Origin: Aquabacterium humicola | GTDB taxonomy: Bacteria > Pseudomonadota > Gammaproteobacteria > Burkholderiales > Burkholderiaceae_C | Direction of reading: 5' to 3' | DNA length: 64,000 nucleotides | Assembly: GCF_030167915.1 (NCBI RefSeq) | Contig: NZ_JARGNB010000001.1 | Span: 372,001 to 436,000 of the forward strand | Shown here: positions 34,048 through 41,919 of the stretch, piece after piece | Position numbering within the stretch: position 1 is the stretch's first letter | Layout of the letters: each line of letters starts with the position of its first letter | The notes under the pieces: model-generated | What the model was told of the DNA's origin: nothing | What the model saw: the letters and a program-made list of their open reading frames with translations, nothing else | The model's database searches: none | Program-made: the position numbers and the translations under genes

Positions 34048-36180
34048 ATGCGGCTTCGCACCAAATCGCTGCTGTGGCTGCTGGCCGCCTGGATGCTCGT
34101 GGTGGGCGCTGCCGGCGTGGTCGCGCTCGGCCTGTGGGCCGACCTCGACGCCGCCGAACGCGCCGCCGTCGCGGCGCTGCTCGGGCAGCCGCAGCGCATC
34201 GGGTTGCTTCTGCTGGCCGCGCTGGCGCTGCCGCTGCTGCTGTGGGCCGGCCTGCGGCCGTTCATCGCGGCCTATCCCGCGCGCGCGCTGAAGCTCGCCG
34301 AACAGCTGCAGGTGATCGCCGGACCGCACCGCGGCCTGCGCATCGAGGCCGGCGGCGCCACCGAGATGGCCCGGCTGGCCACCGAGATCAACGCCTTCGC
34401 CGATGCCGCGGCCACGCTGGGCGAGGGCGTGGAGGCGCGGGTCGCGGCGGCCAACGCGCGGCTCGAGCGGGAGAAGAACCGCCTCGCCGCGCTGATGTCG
34501 GAGCTGGCACAGGCGGTGCTCGTATGCAATCCGCAAGGCCAGGTGCTGCTCTACAACGATGCCGCCAGCCGGCTGCTGACCGGCGGCTCGGGGCTGCCGC
34601 TCGGCCTCGGCCGCTCACTTCTGGCGATACTCGATCGGCGCCCCGTCGAGCACGCGATGGCCGAGCTGCAGCGGCGGCTCGAACGTGGCGGCGAACCGCC
34701 GGTCGTGCGTTTCGTCACCGCCCGCGCGGGCCACCTGCTGCGCGCGCAGGCCGCGCCGGTGCTCGATCCGGCCGGCGGGCTCGACGGTATCGTGCTGGTG
34801 CTGGAGGACATCACGCGCACCGTCGAGCGCCACAGCCGGCTCGACCGCCTGCTGCTGCAACTGACCGAGGGCAGCCGCGCGTCCGTCGCGAACATCCGCG
34901 CGGCGGCGGAAACGGTCGCGCAGTTTCCAGACATGGACAGCCGGCAGCGCGAGCGCTTCCACGCGGTGATCCGCGACGAAGCCGAGGGCCTGTCGCGGCG
35001 CATCGACGAGGCGCTCGTGCGCGGCCCGGAGCCGGCGGCATCGCCCTGGCCGCTCGAGGACGTGCTGGCCGCCGACCTGCTCGAGGCCTTGCGCCGCAAC
35101 CTGGCGGCCAGCCTGGGACTGAACGCGCGCATCGAGGGCGACGCGGAGCCGGCGTGGCTGGAGGCGGACAGCCATGCGCTGGTGCGCGCGTTGACCGACC
35201 TGGCCGACCGCATCGCCGCCGTGCGCGACCTGACGGCGCCGGTGCTGGAGGCGACCCGGATCGGCCATTTCGTGCGCTTGATGCTGCGCTGGCCGGGTCC
35301 GGCGCTCGACGACCACCAGATCGAGGAGTGGACGCAGCAGGCCTTCGACGCGGCGGCGCCGGTGCCCGGGCGGCGGCTGAAGGACGTGCTCGAGCAGCAT
35401 CGCGCCGAGCTGTGGTGCCAGGCCGACCGGCGCGCCGGCGTCAGCCGGCTGTGCCTGCAGCTGCCGGCGCTGCTGCGCGAGGCCGCGGCGCCCGTCGCCG
35501 CGCCGGCGTCCGGCCGCCCCGTGTACTACGACTTCGACCTGTTCGATCGCCCGGGCCAGCCCACCGCGCTCGACCAGCGGCCGCTGGCCGCGCTGGCCTA
35601 CACCGTGTTCGACACCGAGACCACCGGGCTCGACCCGTCGGGCGGCGACGAGATCATCTCGATCGGCGCGGTGCGCATCGTCAACGGCCGCCTGCTGCGG
35701 CACGAGTGCTTCGACCAGCTGGTCGACCCGCGCCGCGCCATCTCCGCCGAGGCCCGGCGCGTGCATGGCATCGACGACGCGATGCTCGCCGGCCAGCCGC
35801 CGATCGACCAGGTGCTGCCCGCCTTCCATGCCTTCGCCGAGGACAGCGTGCTGGTCGCCCACAACGCGGCCTTCGACCTGCGTTTCCTTCAGCTGAAGGA
35901 AGCGGCCACCGGCGTGCGCTTCGAGCAGCCCGTGCTCGATACGCTGCTGCTGTCGGCGGTGGCGCATGCCGGCCATGCGGATGCCGAGCACCGGCTCGAG
36001 GCGATCGCGGCGCGCCTGGGCGTGCCGGTGGTCGGGCGGCACAGTGCGCTGGGCGATGCGATCGTCGCCGCCGAGGTGCTGCTGAAGCTGCTGCCGCTGC
36101 TGGCCGCGCAAGGCATCCGCACGCTGGGCGACGCGCGCGCCGCGTCGCAGCGCACCGCCTACGCCAAGCTGAGCTACTGA
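34048..36180 (+). CDS. Membrane PAS-sensor fused to a DnaQ-type 3'-5' exonuclease domain
   Basis: A 710-residue protein with an unusual order of parts. Two N-terminal membrane helices (about 8-28 and 51-70) are followed by a HAMP-like linker, a PAS domain (about 148-255, MSELAQAVLVCNPQGQVLLYNDAASRLL), and a helical region that resembles a histidine-kinase dimerisation domain without its phospho-acceptor His. The C-terminal 190 residues are a DEDDh exonuclease: D522 and E524 (FDTETTGL), D610 (HNAAFDLRFL), H665 and D670 (GRHSALGD). All catalytic residues are kept. It ends the symporter/kinase operon. The substrate could be DNA, RNA or a signalling nucleotide; unknown. Confidence 0.9.
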   Translation: MRLRTKSLLWLLAAWMLVVGAAGVVALGLWADLDAAERAAVAALLGQPQRIGLLLLAALALPLLLWAGLRPFIAAYPARALKLAEQLQVIAGPHRGLRIEAGGATEMARLATEINAFADAAATLGEGVEARVAAANARLEREKNRLAALMSELAQAVLVCNPQGQVLLYNDAASRLLTGGSGLPLGLGRSLLAILDRRPVEHAMAELQRRLERGGEPPVVRFVTARAGHLLRAQAAPVLDPAGGLDGIVLVLEDITRTVERHSRLDRLLLQLTEGSRASVANIRAAAETVAQFPDMDSRQRERFHAVIRDEAEGLSRRIDEALVRGPEPAASPWPLEDVLAADLLEALRRNLAASLGLNARIEGDAEPAWLEADSHALVRALTDLADRIAAVRDLTAPVLEATRIGHFVRLMLRWPGPALDDHQIEEWTQQAFDAAAPVPGRRLKDVLEQHRAELWCQADRRAGVSRLCLQLPALLREAAAPVAAPASGRPVYYDFDLFDRPGQPTALDQRPLAALAYTVFDTETTGLDPSGGDEIISIGAVRIVNGRLLRHECFDQLVDPRRAISAEARRVHGIDDAMLAGQPPIDQVLPAFHAFAEDSVLVAHNAAFDLRFLQLKEAATGVRFEQPVLDTLLLSAVAHAGHADAEHRLEAIAARLGVPVVGRHSALGDAIVAAEVLLKLLPLLAAQGIRTLGDARAASQRTAYAKLSY

Positions 36181-36203
36181 GCCTGCACGGCCGCGCGAAG
36201 GGC

Positions 36204-36227
36204 GCGCGCCCCCCTCGGAGGGCGCGC
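36204..36227. terminator. Hairpin between convergent genes, possible two-way terminator
   Basis: GCGCGCCC (36204-36211) pairs with GGGCGCGC (36220-36227) around an 8-base loop in the 52-base gap between the rightward exonuclease gene and the leftward hydrolase gene. No T-run is present on either side. Confidence 0.45.
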
Positions 36228-36232
36228 AGCGC

Positions 36233-37153
36233 CTAGGGGGCGGCACGATCCCAGAAGGCTTCCATCAGCGCGCCCAGCGCCTGCGGCTGGTCGTGGTGCA
36301 GCATGTGGCCGGCGTCCTCGATCACCGCGCGCTCGAGCGTCGGCACGACGCCCAGGCGCGCATCGAACTCGCTGCGCGGATAACGGTCGGCCCAGCCCGC
36401 CGGAATGCGCGTGTCGCGGCCCTCGACCCACAGCACCGGAGCCTCGATGCGCCGCCACATCGCCACCGCCTCGGCGGCACGGTAGGGCACCGGGTTGATG
36501 CGCTTGTGCGCCGCATCGGCCAGCAGACGCCAGCGGCCGTGCGCATCGGGCGCCGCCCAGTGCGTCGCGAGCCACGCGGCCCGCTCCGGCGCGAGCCGCG
36601 GATTGGTCTGGCGCAGGCGCTCGGCCACCGCCGCGGCGCTGTCGTAGTCCCGCAGCTGCGCCGGCGCCTTCAGCTCGTCGAGCCAGCGCGCCAGGCGCTC
36701 GGGCGCGGCGTCGGCCGGCGTGTCGGGCAGGCCGAAGCCCTCCAGGTTCACCAGGCGCCGGACGCGTTGTGGCCGCACGCCCGCATAGGCCATCACGACG
36801 TTGCCGCCCATGCTGTGGCCGGCCAGGTCGACCGGCACCTCGGGCGACAGCGCGTCGAGCAGCGCGTCGAGGTCGCCGACGTAGTCCGGGAACCAGTAGG
36901 CATCGACCGGCGGCGTCACGCTGCCGCCGAAGCCGCGCCAGTCGGCGGCCAGCACCGGCCGGTCCGCGTCCAGCGCATCGACGACGAACTGGAACGACGC
37001 GGCCACGTCCATCCAGCCGTGCATCAGCACGCGCAGCGGTCGTTCGCGCGTCGCGCGCTGCAGGTCGCCCCACAGCAGCGCATGCACGCGGATGCCGCGC
37101 AGGTCAAGGTGCAGGCTGGTCGCCGCGCGGACGGGCTGGTAGGCAATCGTCAT
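36233..37153 (-). CDS. Alpha/beta-hydrolase fold protein
   Basis: A 306-residue serine hydrolase. The oxyanion region is MHGWMD, the nucleophile elbow is GHSMGG (about 113-118), an acid lies in VEGRDTRIP and the catalytic His in DAGHMLHHDQP. No signal peptide is present, so it is cytoplasmic. ATG 37153 is chosen; an in-frame GTG at 37162 is also possible. It is a single leftward gene, divergent from the GNAT gene over 77 bases. The substrate, such as an ester or epoxide, cannot be told from sequence. Confidence 0.88.
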   Translation of the reverse strand: MTIAYQPVRAATSLHLDLRGIRVHALLWGDLQRATRERPLRVLMHGWMDVAASFQFVVDALDADRPVLAADWRGFGGSVTPPVDAYWFPDYVGDLDALLDALSPEVPVDLAGHSMGGNVVMAYAGVRPQRVRRLVNLEGFGLPDTPADAAPERLARWLDELKAPAQLRDYDSAAAVAERLRQTNPRLAPERAAWLATHWAAPDAHGRWRLLADAAHKRINPVPYRAAEAVAMWRRIEAPVLWVEGRDTRIPAGWADRYPRSEFDARLGVVPTLERAVIEDAGHMLHHDQPQALGALMEAFWDRAAP

Positions 37154-37230
37154 GAGATGCACTCTAGCAACGCCTGTCCGGTCCGCCGCCGTCGGCGTCG
37201 GGTGGCATCGGCCCGGTGCCAGAATCGGCC

Positions 37231-37722
37231 ATGGCTTCCTTCTCCCTCCGTGCGGCCGAGCCGCGAGACGTGCCGGCCATCGTCGGCCTGATCGGCGAGC
37301 TCGCCGAGTTCGAACACCTGACGCACCTGATGGTGGCCACGCCCGAGGCGCTGGCGCCGCACCTGTTCGGCGAACGCCCGGCCGCGCAGGCCTGGGTGGC
37401 CGAGGTCGAGGGCCGGGTGGTCGGCTTCGCGCTGTGCTTCGTCAACTTCTCGACCTTCCTCGCCAAGCCGGGGCTGTACCTCGAGGACCTGTACATCCAG
37501 CCGGCCTACCGCAGCTTGGGCATCGGCAAGGCGCTGTTGACACATCTCGCCGCGGTGGCGGTCGAGCGCGGCTACGGCCGCTTCGAATGGTGCGTGCTCG
37601 ACTGGAATCAGAACGCGATCCGCTTCTACGAGAAGATGGGCGCGACGATGCTGCCCGAGTGGCGCCTGTGCCGCGTCACCGGCGACGCGCTGACGAAGTT
37701 CGGCGACGCCACGTCGACATGA
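37231..37722 (+). CDS. GNAT-family N-acetyltransferase
   Basis: A 163-residue acetyltransferase of the GNAT fold. Motif A, which binds acetyl-CoA, is clear: YLEDLYIQPAYRSLGIGKALLTHLA, followed by WCVLDWNQNAIRFYEKMGA. The pattern resembles the diamine (spermidine/spermine-type) acetyltransferase group, though the substrate is not fixed by it. The ATG at 37231 follows a weak ribosome-binding site. The stop overlaps the start of the acyl-CoA synthetase gene (ATGA), so the two form one operon with coupled translation. Confidence 0.9.
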   Translation: MASFSLRAAEPRDVPAIVGLIGELAEFEHLTHLMVATPEALAPHLFGERPAAQAWVAEVEGRVVGFALCFVNFSTFLAKPGLYLEDLYIQPAYRSLGIGKALLTHLAAVAVERGYGRFEWCVLDWNQNAIRFYEKMGATMLPEWRLCRVTGDALTKFGDATST

Positions 37723-39464
37723 AGCCGCGCGCCGTGGCCGCCGGTCATCGCGCGGACAACCACGCCGCGCTGCACGCCGGCTTCCGCTGGCAGGTGCCGG
37801 CGGACTTCAACATCGCCGAGGCCTGCTGCACCCGCTGGGCGCGCAAGCATCCCGAAGCGGTGGCGATCCGCTGGCAGCACGAGAACGGCGACCGCGCGCG
37901 CTTCAGCTACCTCCAGCTGCACGACGCGGCCGACCGCCTCGCCGCCGCGCTGCGCGGCCTCGGCGTGCAGCGTGGCGACCGCGTCGCCATCGTGATGCCG
38001 CAGCGTTTCGAGACCGCGGTCGCTCACATCGCGGTCTATCGGCTCGGCGCGATCGCGATGCCGCTGTCGATGCTGTTCGGCCCCGACGCGCTGGCCTACC
38101 GGCTCGAGCACAGCGAGTCGCGCGTCGCGCTGGCCGACGAAAGCGCCATCGATGCGCTGTTGGCCGCGCGCGCGTCGTGTCCGGCGCTGCAGCACATCGT
38201 GGCCTGCGGCGCGGCGGCAGCCCGGGGCGACCATGACTGGACCGCGCTGCTGGCCGCGCAGCGCGGCGGCTTCGATGCGGTGAAGACCAGCGCCGACGAT
38301 GCCGCGGTGCTGATCTACACCAGCGGCACCACCGGCCCGCCCAAGGGTGCGCTGATCCCGCACCGCGCGCTGATCGGCAACCTGACCGGCTTCGTCTGCA
38401 GCCACAACTGGTTCCCGCATGTCGCGGCGCCCGCCGCCGAGCCGGTGTTCTGGAGCCCGGCGGACTGGGCGTGGACCGGCGGCCTGATGGATGCGCTGCT
38501 GCCGACGCTGTACTTCGGCCGCACCATCGTCGGTTACCAGGGGCGCTTCCAGCCCGAGACGGCGTTCGAGCTGATGGCGGACCACCGGGTCACGCACACC
38601 TTCCTGTTCCCGACCGCGCTGAAGGCGATGATGAAGGCGGTGCCGCAGCCGCGCGCGCGGTACGCGCTGCAGCTGCAGTCGATCATGAGCGCCGGCGAGG
38701 CGGTCGGCGATGCGGTGTTCGCCTACTGCCGCGATCAGCTCGGCGTCATCGTCAACGAGATGTTCGGCCAGACCGAGATCAACTACGTCGTCGGCAACTG
38801 CGGCCGGCATCTCGATGCGCAGGGCCGCTGGCAGCCCGGCTGGCCGGCGCGCCCCGGCAGCATGGGCCGCGCCTATCCGGGCCACCGCATCGCGGTGATC
38901 GACGACGAGGGCCGCGAATGCCCGCGTGGCACACCCGGCGACGTCGCGGTGCACCGCCACGACGTGCAGGGCGATCCCGACCCGGTGTTCTTCCTCGGCT
39001 ACTGGCGCAATCACGACGCGACGCGCGCGAAGTACACCGACGACGGCTGGTGCCGCACCGGCGACACCGCGGTGATGGATGAAGACGGCTACCTCTGGTA
39101 CCAGGGGCGCAGCGACGACGTGTTCAAGGCCGCCGGCTACCGCATCGGCCCGAGCGAGGTCGAGAACTGCCTCGTCAAGCACCCCGCGGTGGCCAATGCC
39201 GCGGTGGTGCCCAAGCCCGACGCCGCGCGTGGCGCGGTGGTCAAGGCCTATGTCGTGCTGGCGCCCGGTTTCGTCGCCGACGACGCGCTCGTCGACGCGC
39301 TGCAGCAGCACGTCAAGGGCCGGCTCGCGCCCTACGAGTACCCGAAGGAGATCGAGTTCATCGCCGCGCTGCCGATGACCACCACCGGCAAGGTGCAGCG
39401 CCGCGTCCTGCGGCTGCAGGAAGAGCAGCGCGCGCGCGACGCCGCCAACCGCCTCCCGACCTGA
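37719..39464 (+). CDS. AMP-dependent acyl-CoA synthetase (medium-chain type)
   Basis: A 581-residue ANL-superfamily ligase that activates a carboxylic acid to its CoA thioester through an acyl-AMP. The P-loop-like motif YTSGTTGPPKGA, the adenylate motif MFGQTE, the hinge region WCRTGDTAVMDEDGYLWYQGR and the C-terminal catalytic Lys in TTTGKVQRR are all present. Its length and the FWSPADWAWTGG segment resemble medium-chain or acetyl/propionyl-type synthetases. The start overlaps the GNAT stop. A link to protein acetylation control is possible, as GNATs can modify the catalytic Lys of such ligases, but is only inferred from order. Confidence 0.92.
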   Translation: MKPRAVAAGHRADNHAALHAGFRWQVPADFNIAEACCTRWARKHPEAVAIRWQHENGDRARFSYLQLHDAADRLAAALRGLGVQRGDRVAIVMPQRFETAVAHIAVYRLGAIAMPLSMLFGPDALAYRLEHSESRVALADESAIDALLAARASCPALQHIVACGAAAARGDHDWTALLAAQRGGFDAVKTSADDAAVLIYTSGTTGPPKGALIPHRALIGNLTGFVCSHNWFPHVAAPAAEPVFWSPADWAWTGGLMDALLPTLYFGRTIVGYQGRFQPETAFELMADHRVTHTFLFPTALKAMMKAVPQPRARYALQLQSIMSAGEAVGDAVFAYCRDQLGVIVNEMFGQTEINYVVGNCGRHLDAQGRWQPGWPARPGSMGRAYPGHRIAVIDDEGRECPRGTPGDVAVHRHDVQGDPDPVFFLGYWRNHDATRAKYTDDGWCRTGDTAVMDEDGYLWYQGRSDDVFKAAGYRIGPSEVENCLVKHPAVANAAVVPKPDAARGAVVKAYVVLAPGFVADDALVDALQQHVKGRLAPYEYPKEIEFIAALPMTTTGKVQRRVLRLQEEQRARDAANRLPT

Positions 39465-39483
39465 CATCGTTTCGACATCCCGC

Positions 39484-40332
39484 ATGAACCCGCTGATCTC
39501 CGCCACCGACCTGAAGACCCTGCTGCAATCCGGTGCCGACGTGCTGGTCTGCGACTGCAGCTTCGACCTCGCCAATCCCGCGGCCGGCGCGCTGGCCTTC
39601 GCCGCCGGCCACATTCCGGGCGCGGTCTACCTGCACCTCGACGACGACCTGTCCGCACCGAAGACCGGCCGCAACGGCCGCCATCCGCTGCCCGACCGCG
39701 CCGGCTTCGCGCAGCGCCTGGCGTCGATCGGCCTGCGCGAGGGCACGACGGTGATCGCCTGCGATGCGCAGGGCGGCGCCTACGCTTCGCGGCTGTGGTG
39801 GATGCTGCGCTGGATCGGCCATGCGGCCGTGCGCGTGCTCGATGGCGGCCTGCCGGCGTGGCGTGCCGCGGGCGGGGCGATCGAGACCGGGCCGGCGGCG
39901 GCACGGCCGGCCGGCGCCGTGGCATTGAAGCCGTCGCTCGTCGAAGCGGTCGACTACGCCGCGCTGCGCGAGTCGCTCGGCAGCGGCCGCGAGCTGATCG
40001 TCGACGGCCGCGCCGCCGACCGCTTCCGCGGCGAGAACGAGACCATCGACCCGGTGGCCGGCCACATCCCCGGCGCGGCGAACCGCCCGTTCCGCGACAA
40101 CCTCGCGGCCGACGGCACGTTCAAGCCGGCCGCGCAGTTGCGTGCCGAGTGGCAGGCGGTGATGGGCGGCCGCGCGCCGGGCGAGCTGGTGCAGCACTGC
40201 GGCTCGGGCGTGACCGCCTGCCACAACCTGCTGGCGATGGAGGCCGCGGGCCTGCCCGGTTCGAAGCTCTACCCCGGCTCGTGGAGCGAGTGGATCGCGC
40301 AGCCGGGCGCGCCGATCGCGGTCGGCGCGTGA
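39484..40332 (+). CDS. Sulfurtransferase (thiosulfate/3-mercaptopyruvate type)
   Basis: A 282-residue protein with two rhodanese domains, the first inactive (CDAQGGAYASRLWW in place of a loop with a standard Cys motif, though it keeps one Cys) and the second with the active Cys239 in HCGSGVTA. The CGSGVTA loop is typical of 3-mercaptopyruvate sulfurtransferases, which move sulfur from mercaptopyruvate to acceptors such as thiols or cyanide. No signal peptide is seen. It lies 19 bases after the acyl-CoA synthetase gene on the same strand and may share its transcript. Confidence 0.93.
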   Translation: MNPLISATDLKTLLQSGADVLVCDCSFDLANPAAGALAFAAGHIPGAVYLHLDDDLSAPKTGRNGRHPLPDRAGFAQRLASIGLREGTTVIACDAQGGAYASRLWWMLRWIGHAAVRVLDGGLPAWRAAGGAIETGPAAARPAGAVALKPSLVEAVDYAALRESLGSGRELIVDGRAADRFRGENETIDPVAGHIPGAANRPFRDNLAADGTFKPAAQLRAEWQAVMGGRAPGELVQHCGSGVTACHNLLAMEAAGLPGSKLYPGSWSEWIAQPGAPIAVGA

Positions 40333-40353
40333 TCGCGGCGGGCCCAACGGGCC

Positions 40354-41001
40354 TCAGCAGCCGGTGACCAGCCGCGGCGTCGGCCGCGTACTTTGGTTGA
40401 ACGGATTCAGCTGTGCCTCGCGCGCCTGGCGGGCGACGACGCAGTCCTTGCCCCGCTGGAAGCGCCGCGTGCCGTCGGGTTCGGTGCTTTCGCGCAGGCG
40501 CAGGTCGGTGCCGATCGCCTGCGCCAGGCGCTCGTCGCCCGACAGCGGGGCGCTGCGCACGCGCGGGTCGTCGATGGCCAGGGCCGCGGGCGGGCGGGCG
40601 GCCATCGCGCCGGCGTTGCGCGACGACGAGGGCAGGCGCAGGTCGAGCGGTGGCGCGGAGGAGGGTACCGACGCGGGCGCCGCGGCCGCTGGCGGCGCAT
40701 CGGGCACGACGGTGATCGCCACGGGCTCGGTCGGCGCGGTGCGCGGCGCGTCGATCGCCACCGGCCTGCGCGGCGTCGCAGGCACCGGCCGCGTCGCCTG
40801 CTCGACGTCCCGGTGCGCCGGCTCGGGTGCCGTCACCCGAGGCCACTGCAGCCAGGTGATCGCGACCGGCGCGGCATCGGGCGGCGCTCCACGCCGCTGC
40901 GGCTTCAGCGACTGCCCGATCACGAGCAGGGCCAGCACATGCAGGGCGACGACGATCGCCAGCAGCCGGCGTGCCGGCTGTCGCGACAGGGCGGCGTTCA
41001 T
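40354..41001 (-). CDS. Hypothetical membrane-anchored Pro-rich protein
   Basis: A 215-residue protein with one N-terminal membrane helix (about 12-30, LLAIVVALHVLALLVIG), a long Pro/Ala-rich periplasmic region (35-140), and a small C-terminal domain with two Cys (GKDCVVAR and the terminal VTGC). The layout recalls TonB-like or other envelope-spanning proteins, but the typical TonB C-terminal fold is not evident. Its ATG overlaps the stop of the XRE regulator gene (ATGA), so it is co-translated with it. Convergent with the sulfurtransferase gene. Function unknown. Confidence 0.72.
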   Translation of the reverse strand: MNAALSRQPARRLLAIVVALHVLALLVIGQSLKPQRRGAPPDAAPVAITWLQWPRVTAPEPAHRDVEQATRPVPATPRRPVAIDAPRTAPTEPVAITVVPDAPPAAAAPASVPSSAPPLDLRLPSSSRNAGAMAARPPAALAIDDPRVRSAPLSGDERLAQAIGTDLRLRESTEPDGTRRFQRGKDCVVARQAREAQLNPFNQSTRPTPRLVTGC

Positions 41002-41231
41002 GCCGTCTCGCCGCTGTCGTCGTGAGGCCCCGGCCGGTACTCCAGCAGGTCGCCCGGCTGGCACTGCAGCACCTCGCAGATGCGCGCCAGCGTCTCGAAG
41101 CGCACGCCGCGCACCTTGCCGCTCTTCAGCAGCGAGATGTTCTGCTCGGTGATGCCGACGGCTTCGGCCAGCTCGCGCGAGCGCATCTTGCGCTTCGCAA
41201 GCATCACGTCGAGGTTGACGACGATCGGCAT
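40998..41231 (-). CDS. XRE/YozG-like transcriptional regulator
   Basis: A 77-residue helix-turn-helix protein of the Cro/CI type that begins MPIVVNLDVMLAKRKM, a very typical YozG-family start. The HTH covers about 15-60 (ELAEAVGITEQNISLLKSGKVRGVRFETLARICEVLQC). A GTG at 41240 would add three residues. It follows the DUF2975 gene with 9 bases between, and its stop overlaps the Pro-rich protein gene. DUF2975 and YozG regulators are widely found together; the regulator probably acts on the AT-rich palindrome in front of the DUF2975 gene. Confidence 0.9.
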   Translation of the reverse strand: MPIVVNLDVMLAKRKMRSRELAEAVGITEQNISLLKSGKVRGVRFETLARICEVLQCQPGDLLEYRPGPHDDSGETA

Positions 41232-41240
41232 GTCAGTCAC

Positions 41241-41792
41241 TTAGACGAAGCCTTCGTTCTCTTCGGCCAGCCGCACCGCGTCGGCCATCACCGCGGCCAC
41301 GGCCAGCAGCACCGCGCCGCAGAGGACCGCGGTGTAGTCGTTCCAGGACAGGGTCAGCGCGAGCACGCGCTGCCCCGGCGGATTGCCCCAGGTCAGCGCG
41401 ACGCCGACCGCCGCGCGCAGCAGCGGCGCCAGCAGGGCCGAGGCCAGCATCGCCGCGGCGAAGCTGCGCAGGTGGCGCTGCGCCGCGAGCGCGAAGACGC
41501 GGCCGCCGTGGTACTCGCCGAACAGGCGCCAGAGGTGCCACATCGCGAGCAGCCCGAGCAGCACCGAGGGCAGCGTGGCGGCGGCGCCGAGCAGGCGCGC
41601 GCGCTGGTCGACGACGATGGGCAGGTCGCCGATCGTGGCCAGCGCCGGGCCGGCGGCGCGCACCCACTCGGGCGACAGCCAGAACACCGCCGGCACCACC
41701 ACCAGCGTGCCCGCGCCGATCAGGGTCAGCAGACGCACGAAGGCGATCAGGAAGCGAAGCGACCGACGGGGAGGATGGTTGTTTGGCGGCAT
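41241..41792 (-). CDS. DUF2975 membrane protein
   Basis: A 183-residue protein with four membrane segments (about 14-36, 55-75, 95-115 and 130-165). The family pairing with a YozG-type regulator and the pattern VFWLSPEWV and GRVFALAAQRHLRSFAAAML support DUF2975. Function is not known; models propose that the membrane protein controls the paired regulator. The ATG at 41792 is chosen because a 17-base palindrome ends just before it; longer in-frame starts would place that site inside the gene. First gene of a three-gene leftward operon. Confidence 0.85.
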   Translation of the reverse strand: MPPNNHPPRRSLRFLIAFVRLLTLIGAGTLVVVPAVFWLSPEWVRAAGPALATIGDLPIVVDQRARLLGAAATLPSVLLGLLAMWHLWRLFGEYHGGRVFALAAQRHLRSFAAAMLASALLAPLLRAAVGVALTWGNPPGQRVLALTLSWNDYTAVLCGAVLLAVAAVMADAVRLAEENEGFV

Positions 41793-41796
41793 GGAA

Positions 41797-41813
41797 TTAT
41801 CGTAAAACGATAA
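41797..41813. promoter_or_regulatory. AT-rich palindromic operator before the DUF2975-YozG operon
   Basis: A perfect inverted repeat TTATCGT-AAA-ACGATAA, four bases upstream of the DUF2975 start codon, in otherwise very GC-rich DNA. Its position would block transcription or translation initiation. The YozG-like regulator two genes downstream is the natural candidate to bind it. Confidence 0.75.
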
Positions 41814-41919
41814 GTTCTTGCCGTCAATCGATGACTCGACCCCACGCGGCGCTGCGGTGACGCGCGCTGGCACACTCCACCGTCCCCGCCTCCACGAACC
41901 TCCCCGGGAGCTGCTTCAC

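Noticed and set aside
41818..41919. Upstream ATG start for the aldo/keto reductase
   Set aside because: The added 34 residues match no family start; the GTG at 41920 has a good ribosome-binding site and starts at the conserved N-terminus.
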